From JBBSVE01 sp038233815 (GTDB taxonomy: Bacteria > Pseudomonadota > Alphaproteobacteria > Rhodobacterales > Rhodobacteraceae), in NCBI GenBank assembly GCA_038233815.1, contig JBBSVE010000190.1:1-5164 (forward strand): DNA of 5,164 bases, in the 5' to 3' direction. Below the pieces are notes generated by a model. That model had not been told where the DNA came from. It worked only from the letters and a program-made list of their open reading frames with translations, and searched no databases. Position numbers and translations under genes: made by a program. Below are positions 1 through 3,944 of the stretch, piece by piece. The first letter of the stretch is position 1; the number at the start of each line of letters is the position of its first letter.

Positions 1-685
1 CGCGCAGCTCGCGGATGGCGGCTTCCAAAAGGGGGACCGGATGCTCCTTCAATGCTTTGAAGAAAGTCTCGTCGAGCACCACGCGGTCCTCCCATAGGGA
101 CCCCTGTATGCCGTCTCCGATCAGGTCGTTGAAGCGTAGGCCGGAGTTTACAATGCGCCCCGCCGCCCATCCCTCGGCTTGGTCGTCCTCCCAAAAAAAC
201 TTAAGGCTGCACGCTGAAATTCGCGCCGCCTGCTCACGGATGGCACGGGCGGTCTCTCCACCCCAGCCAATCCCCATACGCTGTATCCAGTCGGACAAGG
301 AGCGGCCCAATTCGATCTCGCGAGATCCAGTGCGGATCGCCTGCCCCTGCAAAAAAAGCAGGATCATTCGAGCACGTGCGCCGTACGGGACTCCGTAAAG
401 GACAGTCTTCTTCCGGTGCATCATGCGGCCCGGCTCAACCATCAACGTGACCTTATGGCCCTGCTTGGTCCATGCTTGGTCGTCACGAAGTTTCTTGTGC
501 GGAAGTGAGGTTAGACAAAATCCGGTATACGAGATGCCGATTGTCTGTCTTTCGTCGGAAAGCACCTCGGCGGCAATATCGACCAGAGGCCGCTGTTTCT
601 CCGGCACCATCTCACGTGCACGCTCTCTCCCATGGATGAGCACGAGCTGGTGGACACGGCTACCATTATTAGCCTCTTCTTTCAT
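1..685 (-). CDS. repA: Plasmid replication initiator RepA (3' end outside window)
   Basis: Reading the minus strand from the ATG at 685-683 gives 228 uninterrupted residues that run off the window at position 1, so the C-terminus is missing. The protein resembles the plasmid-encoded RepA family (RepA_C type), initiators that bind iterons at the plasmid origin. Recognisable blocks are IGISYTGFCLTSLPHKKL (residues 49-66), VTLMVEPGR (79-87), a VPYGARARMILLFLQGQAIR block (99-118), SREIELGRSLSDWIQRMGI (121-139), and a GGETARAIREQAARIS helix region (142-157) ending in aromatic FFWEDD. The last two blocks are the usual core of this family, probably a winged-helix DNA-binding part. An in-frame stop 12 bases before the ATG makes this the first possible ATG; the AAAGG upstream is only a weak ribosome site. 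The gene points away from the iterons at 811-942, the usual arrangement for an iteron plasmid in which RepA binds its own upstream region. Plus-strand reading frames across this region are antisense shadows. Confidence 0.88.
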   Translation of the reverse strand, partial: MKEEANNGSRVHQLVLIHGRERAREMVPEKQRPLVDIAAEVLSDERQTIGISYTGFCLTSLPHKKLRDDQAWTKQGHKVTLMVEPGRMMHRKKTVLYGVPYGARARMILLFLQGQAIRTGSREIELGRSLSDWIQRMGIGWGGETARAIREQAARISACSLKFFWEDDQAEGWAAGRIVNSGLRFNDLIGDGIQGSLWEDRVVLDETFFKALKEHPVPLLEAAIRELR

Positions 686-810
686 TGCCTTTTTTTACCG
701 TAACTGTTTTTGAACATGATTACTCACAGCGGTGCACGTCAAGAGCAAATCGTCTGGAGGTTAACTGAGCAAGCTATTTGAAAGATAGTAGATTCTAATT
801 AGTAGTTCTC

Positions 811-942
811 TATCGGTTATCCTCCGTGGACGACTCGGCTATTATCGCTTCTCCCCCAATTTCTATCGGTTATCCCCCGTGGATAAGCAGTCTGGCCTGT
901 GGATCGTGAACCTTAAAGGGGTAGGATATCGGTTCTCCCCCA
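811..942 (+). repeat. Four iterons, TATCGGTTMTCCCCC type
   Basis: Four related 16-bp direct repeats lie at 811-826 (TATCGGTTATCCTCCG), 843-858 (TATCGCTTCTCCCCCA), 864-879 (TATCGGTTATCCCCCG) and 927-942 (TATCGGTTCTCCCCCA). Two sub-types are visible, TTATCC..CG and TTCTCC..CA. Copies 1 and 3 continue into a shared CCGTGGA-like extension (TCCGTGGA at 823-830, CCCGTGGA at 876-883), and a loose third CCTGTGGA sits at 896-903. Start-to-start distances are 32, 21 and 63 bp, close to whole helical turns, so bound proteins would lie on one face of the DNA. They are the likely RepA binding sites. The partial symmetry TTATCC/GGATAA in copy 3 (870-886) could also serve autorepression. Confidence 0.75.
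878..886 (-). promoter_or_regulatory. DnaA-box-like site in the origin
   Basis: Read on the minus strand, 878-886 is TTATCCACG, differing from the classical DnaA box TTATCCACA only in the last base. It overlaps the end of the third iteron. A weaker match, CGATCCACA (7 of 9), lies on the minus strand at 898-906. Host DnaA binding near iterons is common in iteron plasmids. A nine-base motif is weak evidence alone, and part of it follows from the iteron sequence. Confidence 0.4.
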
Positions 943-969
943 GAGATAAATGGAGATAACTTTTGAAGT

Positions 970-988
970 GCGACTCCGGGCGAGTCGC
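970..988. repeat. GC-rich perfect hairpin
   Basis: A perfect 7-bp stem, GCGACTC / GAGTCGC, encloses a 5-base loop CGGGC just past the origin repeats. Neither side carries the T-run of an intrinsic terminator. It could be a protein-binding dyad or a secondary-structure element of the replication region; it may also be incidental. Confidence 0.4.
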
Positions 989-1015
989 TGCATTGAGCAT
1001 GGGGGTTAAGCGAGT

Positions 1016-1084
1016 ATGTGCGGTCGCTACGCGAATTTCCTGCCGCCGGATGGGCTCACCCCAGCAGCGAGGGCGGATTGCTAG
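1016..1084 (+). pseudogene. Remnant of an SRAP (YedK/HMCES-like) gene start
   Basis: A 22-codon frame begins MCGRYANFLPPDGL, then continues TPAARADC and stops at TAG (1082-1084). MCGRY/F at the extreme N-terminus, with Cys2 as the catalytic nucleophile, is the hallmark of the SRAP family, whose members form a covalent link to abasic sites in single-stranded DNA and are normally about 200 residues or more. The following FLPP also fits family N-termini. Nothing after residue 14 resembles the family, and downstream frames up to parA show no more of it. I therefore read this as a decayed leftover from an earlier insertion or recombination. A small independent peptide is possible but less likely. 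Confidence 0.5.
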
Positions 1085-1120
1085 GCCGCGTGCCGTCGCC
1101 ATCCCCTACCCTGCCGACAA

Positions 1121-1197
1121 TAGATACTAAATAGATATCTGAAAGCTATCAAGTGCATGTTTTGATTGATATCTAGTAGATATCTGATGGCTATCAG
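1121..1197. repeat. Palindromic repeat cluster: candidate parS / parA operator
   Basis: Two 20-bp direct repeats, TAGATATCTGAAAGCTATCA (1132-1151) and TAGATATCTGATGGCTATCA (1177-1196), match at 18 of 20 positions, 45 bp apart start to start. Each contains the palindrome AGATATCT. A perfect dyad, GATATCTA-G-TAGATATC, spans 1168-1184, and CTGAT-GGCT-ATCAG forms another at 1184-1197. A further TAGATAC lies at 1121-1127. The cluster sits 62 bp before the parA start at 1259. Small par operons with ribbon-helix-helix partners often keep their centromere and operator repeats directly upstream of parA, so this is the best candidate for both roles. Confidence 0.6.
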
Positions 1198-1204
1198 AAT
1201 CCTC

Positions 1205-1233
1205 TTGAGTATCGAAAAGCTACCGAATACTAA
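1205..1233 (+). promoter_or_regulatory. Possible parA promoter
   Basis: TTGAGT (1205-1210) and TACTAA (1228-1233), separated by 17 bp, loosely resemble -35 and -10 boxes and lie 25 bp before the ATG at 1259. The -10 match is poor. Its position just after the palindromic repeats would allow repression by the small partner protein. Alphaproteobacterial promoters are hard to call by eye. Confidence 0.3.
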
Positions 1234-1258
1234 AAGAGAAACTGCATTGGGATCTCGA

Positions 1259-1951
1259 ATGCCAACCATCATCTTCGCAAGCCCCAAGGGAGGCGCCGGC
1301 AAGTCTACGTCCGCTACCCTATTGGCCACGGAATTGGCTGAGCGCGGCGCAACCGTGACCGCAATTGACGCCGACCCAAACAAACCAGTCTCCCGCTGGG
1401 CTACCCGGCCTGGTAAGCCAAAAACGCTTAACGTCGTAGCCGACGTCAACGAAGACACCATCATCGATGAAATTGAGCAGGCCGCTCAGAAAACGGCCTT
1501 TGTTATCGTCGATCTCGAAGGCACGGCATCCATGATGGTGGGCTATGCTATGAGCCGCGCCGATCTGGTCATCATCCCGACGCAAGGCTCTCAGCTCGAT
1601 GCAGCTGAAGCCGTAAAGGCAATCCGGCTCGTACGGGCGCAAGAAAGGGCTTTTAAGCGCATAATTCCCTTCGCGGTGCTTTTCACCCGCACAAGCGCAG
1701 CTATTCGGCCGCGAACCCTGCAAAGCATCGAGGCGGAGCTGGCCGGGCAAAAAGTGCGGATGTTCAGTACACAGATCCACGAACGCGAGGCCTACCGCGC
1801 CATCTTTGCGTTTGGCGGTACGCTTTCCGGCCTCGATCCTAAGGAGGTCAGTAATATTCCCGCTGCAGTCGCCAACGCCCGTGCATTCGTCGCCGAAGTG
1901 GTGGCTCTGCTCAAGGCGCCGATTTCAGCTATTGGCGCGGAGATTGCCTGA
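1259..1951 (+). CDS. parA: ParA-type partition ATPase
   Basis: This 230-residue protein belongs to the ParA/MinD P-loop ATPases that move plasmid copies apart by ATP-dependent binding to the nucleoid. The deviant Walker A motif KGGAGKST is at residues 10-17, with signature lysine 10 and P-loop lysine 15. A' motif AIDADPNKP is at 35-43, and Walker B FVIVD at 81-85 is followed by LEGTAS. The later VIIPTQGSQLDAAEAV segment matches the family's usual switch/helix region. The length and the lack of an N-terminal helix-turn-helix make it a small type Ib-like ParA, so autoregulation should fall to its partner. The frame is open back to an ATG at 1166, but I prefer 1259: it puts the P-loop at the expected distance, while the extra 31 residues would be encoded by the palindromic repeats. 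The stop is one base before the next gene. Base composition is less GC-extreme than that of genes after 2340. Confidence 0.9.
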   Translation: MPTIIFASPKGGAGKSTSATLLATELAERGATVTAIDADPNKPVSRWATRPGKPKTLNVVADVNEDTIIDEIEQAAQKTAFVIVDLEGTASMMVGYAMSRADLVIIPTQGSQLDAAEAVKAIRLVRAQERAFKRIIPFAVLFTRTSAAIRPRTLQSIEAELAGQKVRMFSTQIHEREAYRAIFAFGGTLSGLDPKEVSNIPAAVANARAFVAEVVALLKAPISAIGAEIA

Positions 1952-1952
1952 C

Positions 1953-2321
1953 ATGACGGGACCGCGCGCAAGCATCTTTGAAGAGCCTGATATTGACGTA
2001 AGCGGCTTCGCACCCAGGCCGGCACCGGATACGACAGCGCCGCGTGCGGAGCAGGTGCGGGAGGTAAGCGAGGCGGCAAAGTTCCGCAGCCGCGAGCCTA
2101 AGGCGGCGCACCCCGAGAAACAGCCGCCTGCCAAACGCGAGCAGCGTCGCTATCGAACCGGCCGTAATGTCCAGTTCAATGTAAAGGCTTCGCAAAACAC
2201 AGTCGATGCGTTCTACGCCATTTCCGACCGGCAGGGATGGGTTCTTGGCGAGACTCTGGAGCACGCCCTGGCTGCGTTGGAACGGGAGCTCTCCAACCGA
2301 AGTAGGTCAGGGGCCTCATGA
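1953..2321 (+). CDS. Small ParB-like partition partner (ribbon-helix-helix type)
   Basis: A 122-residue protein starts one base after the parA stop, with GGAG at 1939-1942 as ribosome site inside parA, so the two genes are cotranscribed. Residues 1-65 are charged, proline-rich and probably disordered (FEEPDIDVSGFAPRPAPD, then many K/R/E). Residues 66-114 look folded: a basic stretch RYRTGR, a strand NVQFNVKAS, helix QNTVDAFYAISDRQG and helix VLGETLEHALAALERELS. Strand-helix-helix after a basic arm suggests the ribbon-helix-helix fold of small centromere-binding proteins that work with short ParA proteins. Such partners bind parS as dimers, stimulate the ParA ATPase through a flexible N-terminal tail, and repress the operon. 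It lacks the size of a true CTPase ParB. Function rests mainly on context and predicted fold. An upstream extension of the frame inside parA is rejected. Confidence 0.72.
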   Translation: MTGPRASIFEEPDIDVSGFAPRPAPDTTAPRAEQVREVSEAAKFRSREPKAAHPEKQPPAKREQRRYRTGRNVQFNVKASQNTVDAFYAISDRQGWVLGETLEHALAALERELSNRSRSGAS

Positions 2322-2357
2322 CGGGTTAGGTGATAGATTTTCTTGCGCTGACGGCCC

Positions 2358-2662
2358 ACGGATCCGACTCTGGGCCGATCGGTTTGACGACGTGAGTGCC
2401 CGCGATCAGGAGGTCGCCATGCCGCGATTGGTCATCGCCCGGTACGCGCTTGGTCACACGCGCGACGGGCCGCACCCAGTCAGGTGGATGCTGTTCGGCG
2501 AATGGCGCACGGTGCATGAGAAGTCCCCCCATGAGGCGGCCCTGGTTGGTTGAAGGACCGCTTCGACGACATCCAGGCGCTGGCCGCGGAGGGCGGCCCG
2601 TATGGCTCGGTAGTCGGAGGCCAGCCGCGGCCCGTCCTGACTCTCGGCGGGACGGATCCGAC
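2358..2662. repeat. 11-bp direct repeats bracketing the orphan frames
   Basis: ACGGATCCGAC occurs at 2358-2368 and again at 2652-2662 in the same orientation, 294 bp apart. The core CGGATCCG is itself palindromic. The pair encloses the two small unidentified frames (2419-2553 and the start of 2550-2762). It might be footprints of a recombination or insertion event, or simply chance in GC-rich DNA. Confidence 0.35.
2419..2553 (+). CDS. Small unknown protein or upstream part of a broken gene
   Basis: A perfect AGGAGG (2408-2413) five bases before the ATG gives the best ribosome site in the window. The 44-residue product begins MPRLVIARYALGHTRDG and contains WMLFGEWRTVHEKSPHEAALVG. About four fifths of codons end in G or C, as expected for a coding frame in this DNA. 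The same frame is open upstream to about 2340 (PRIRLWADRFDDVSARDQEV), so it may be the middle of a decapitated gene. The stop TGA overlaps a TTG start at 2550, and the next frame continues in the same protein style, which suggests either translational coupling or a one-base frameshift. I recognise no family. Minus-strand frames here are also open, so the coding strand is not certain. Confidence 0.38.
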   Translation: MPRLVIARYALGHTRDGPHPVRWMLFGEWRTVHEKSPHEAALVG

Positions 2663-2762
2663 CGGCCTTGCCCCTACAAGAACGTCTCCCCCGCATGGTC
2701 ATCGAACAACTGGGCGTCGCGGACATAGCCGGCCAGCACCTGGACCGAGCGGTGCCGGCTGA
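2550..2762 (+). CDS. Unidentified frame overlapping the 2419-2553 gene; possible frameshifted continuation
   Basis: Starting with TTG at 2550 inside the TTGA overlap, this frame reads LKDRFDDIQALAAEGGPYGS, then VVGGQPRPVLTLGGTDPTG. Nearly nine in ten codons up to about 2648 end in G or C. The amphipathic pattern AALVG/WLKDRFDDIQALA reads smoothly across the junction with the previous frame, as expected if one base had been lost near 2546-2552. The motif DRFDD also appears in the upstream frame near 2380. Past 2674 the frame runs antisense into the end of the recombinase gene, and its last 30 residues look meaningless. It is probably a relic rather than a working gene; no family recognised. 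Confidence 0.25.
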   Translation: MKDRFDDIQALAAEGGPYGSVVGGQPRPVLTLGGTDPTGLAPTRTSPPHGHRTTGRRGHSRPAPGPSGAG

Positions 2763-3801
2763 CCTGCTGGATCTTCCAGATGGCGGCGCCGTTGCGGGCG
2801 GCTTCGGTGATGAAGCCGGCGCGCAGGCTATGCCCGGCGAAGCGACTTGGATCGAGCCCGGCGGCGGCGGCGCGGGCCTGCAGGATGCGGGCGACCGCGT
2901 GGTCGGACAGCCGGGCCGGGCGCACCGAGCCGCCTTTCCACAGCGGGCGGAACAGCGGCCCGTCGGTGATCTGCGCCGCGGTGAGCCAGGCGCGCAGATG
3001 TGCCAGCGGCGTCAGGTGGCGGCCTTCCGGCACCGCAACCACCACGCCCGCGGCCTCCGGGTCGGTCTTGGAGCGCCGGATGGTCACGCGCACGCCGTTC
3101 GCCTCCCAGGCCAGATCGGCAACGTCCAACGCCACGAGCTCGGCGCGACGGGCGGCCAGCGCCAGCCCGAACGTCAGCAGCGCGCGGTCGCGCAATGCGG
3201 CCAGACCGTCGCCGGCGATCGCCTGCAGCAACTGGTGCAGGATCGCGGCGTCGGCCGGATCCTTGCGCGACGGCGGGCTTGCATGGGCGCGACGGATGCC
3301 GGCCAGCATCGTGGCGATCACCGATCCGCCCTCGGCGCGGTGCGGCGGCAAAAAGCCGGCCCTTGTATGCGCGTCGGCGATCGCGGCCTGGGCGCGGGCG
3401 ATCGAGGGCGGCGCCAGGCCGCGTGCGGCCAGCGCCGACAGATAGAGCGCCACCAAAGCCGGCGCCGCCGGTAGGGTTTTGGCATCCCGCGTGCGGCACC
3501 AGGCGGCGAACCGGGTCCAGTCGGATTCGTAGGCTTTTCGCGTCGAGGCGGCGCGCGCGGCGTCGAGGTAGAAGCGGGCCTGGGCCAGGTCGGCGGCGCC
3601 GACGGGCGGGTCGGCCGCGCCGATGGCCGCGCCGATGGACCGGTCGACCCCCAGGGCAGGGGGCCCGGCCGCCGCGGGCGCCTGCGTGCGCCGCGGGATA
3701 GCCGGGAGCGGGGGTTTGGCGGCGTCTGGGGCCGGGGTGTCTGGGGCCGGGGTGTCTGGGGCCGGGGTGTCTGCGGCGGAAGCGGGGGCGGGATCGGACA
3801 T
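2674..3801 (-). CDS. Tyrosine recombinase (phage-integrase family), apparently intact
   Basis: This 375-residue protein is a site-specific recombinase that cuts and rejoins DNA through a 3'-phosphotyrosine. Residues 1-65 are a proline/alanine-rich, probably disordered tail with a repeated DTPAP unit. Residues about 70-172 form a SAM-like core-binding domain (STRKAYESDWTRFAAWCRTR at 86-105). The catalytic domain follows with all expected residues: Arg I in AARRAEL (R218), the lysine in RRSKTD (K245), HSLRAGF (H324, R327), H350 in SRHRS, and the nucleophile Y359 in AGYVRD, nine residues after H350 as in Cre-type enzymes. The ATG at 3801 is the natural start of the low-complexity tail, though no clear ribosome site precedes it, so an internal start is possible. 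It is divergent from its degenerate relative at 3945, with a candidate crossover site between them. Length and motifs suggest a working enzyme; its target is unknown. Confidence 0.9.
   Translation of the reverse strand: MSDPAPASAADTPAPDTPAPDTPAPDAAKPPLPAIPRRTQAPAAAGPPALGVDRSIGAAIGAADPPVGAADLAQARFYLDAARAASTRKAYESDWTRFAAWCRTRDAKTLPAAPALVALYLSALAARGLAPPSIARAQAAIADAHTRAGFLPPHRAEGGSVIATMLAGIRRAHASPPSRKDPADAAILHQLLQAIAGDGLAALRDRALLTFGLALAARRAELVALDVADLAWEANGVRVTIRRSKTDPEAAGVVVAVPEGRHLTPLAHLRAWLTAAQITDGPLFRPLWKGGSVRPARLSDHAVARILQARAAAAGLDPSRFAGHSLRAGFITEAARNGAAIWKIQQVSRHRSVQVLAGYVRDAQLFDDHAGETFL
3724..3768. repeat. Three 15-bp tandem repeats in the recombinase N-terminus
   Basis: GTCTGGGGCCGGGGT is repeated exactly three times (3724-3738, 3739-3753, 3754-3768). 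On the minus strand it encodes three DTPAP units near residues 11-25. Exact in-frame 15-bp copies suggest slippage expansion of a disordered linker, which would vary in number without breaking the frame. Confidence 0.85.
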
Positions 3802-3840
3802 GGATTGGAGTCTGGCGGGGTTTGTCGTGCGGGTCCAGGA

Positions 3841-3873
3841 TTAGCTCCGAGAATTAGGCCTTATCGGAGGTAA
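3841..3873. repeat. 13-7-13 inverted repeat: candidate tyrosine-recombinase core site
   Basis: The left arm TTAGCTCCGAGAA (3841-3853) and right arm TTATCGGAGGTAA (3861-3873) are inverted copies matching at 11 of 13 positions, around a 7-bp asymmetric centre TTAGGCC (3854-3860). Inverted arms of 11-13 bp around a 6-8 bp crossover region are how tyrosine recombinases such as Cre and XerCD recognise DNA. A further partial right-arm copy, TAATCGGAGA, follows at 3871-3880, exactly 10 bp on. The element sits 39 bp before the recombinase start and 71 bp before the paralogue's GTG. It could instead be an operator controlling both divergent genes, or do both jobs. The rest of 3802-3944 shows no convincing promoter boxes. 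Confidence 0.5.
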
Positions 3874-3944
3874 TCGGAGACGAAGAACTGTTACCACGCC
3901 TTAGCACCGCTTGCCTTTTTCTCCGCAACCCCGCAGACTCGCTG

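Larger units (their letters stand above)
771..960. other. Probable plasmid origin of replication (oriV) region
   Basis: This non-coding stretch upstream of repA combines the usual parts of an iteron-type origin. Positions 771-810 are AT-rich (29 of 40 bases are A or T), a candidate unwinding element. Next come four iterons (811-942), a DnaA-box-like site, and at 945-960 two reversed half-motifs, GAGATAA and GGAGATAAC; the reverse complement of the second, GTTATCTCC, resembles the iteron core GTTATCCTCC. That the region is the origin is inferred from this layout and from the adjacent initiator gene. No transcript or gene is visible in 686-960. Confidence 0.65.

Noticed and set aside
15..713. 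Two plus-strand open frames of 127 and 96 codons
   Set aside because: They lie antisense to the minus-strand frame that carries clear RepA family motifs; their own sequences are Ser/Arg-rich and shadow-like.
700..765. repA promoter with TTGACG (minus strand, near 742-737)
   Set aside because: A good -35-like box, but no acceptable -10 sequence at 16-18 bp spacing.
970..988. Intrinsic terminator
   Set aside because: The hairpin has no T-run on either strand and ends no gene in the window.
811..1197. CRISPR array
   Set aside because: Repeats are few, short, unevenly spaced and partly palindromic; they fit iterons and partition/operator sites.
1166..1258. Extended N-terminus for ParA
   Set aside because: The 31 extra residues are encoded by the palindromic repeats and would displace the P-loop from its usual N-terminal position.
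863..1464. Minus-strand frames across the origin region and the start of parA
   Set aside because: They cross iterons and palindromes or lie antisense to the ParA P-loop, and show no domain pattern.
2326..2726. Minus-strand frames containing DYRAIRAALRGQRLDVVEAV
   Set aside because: This stretch looks protein-like, but the plus frames have more G/C-ending codons and a perfect ribosome site. Rejected with reserve; the strand here is not settled.
2668..3701. Long plus-strand frames antisense to the recombinase
   Set aside because: The minus strand has a complete tyrosine-recombinase catalytic set; the plus products are Arg/Ala/Gln-rich shadows common in GC-rich DNA.
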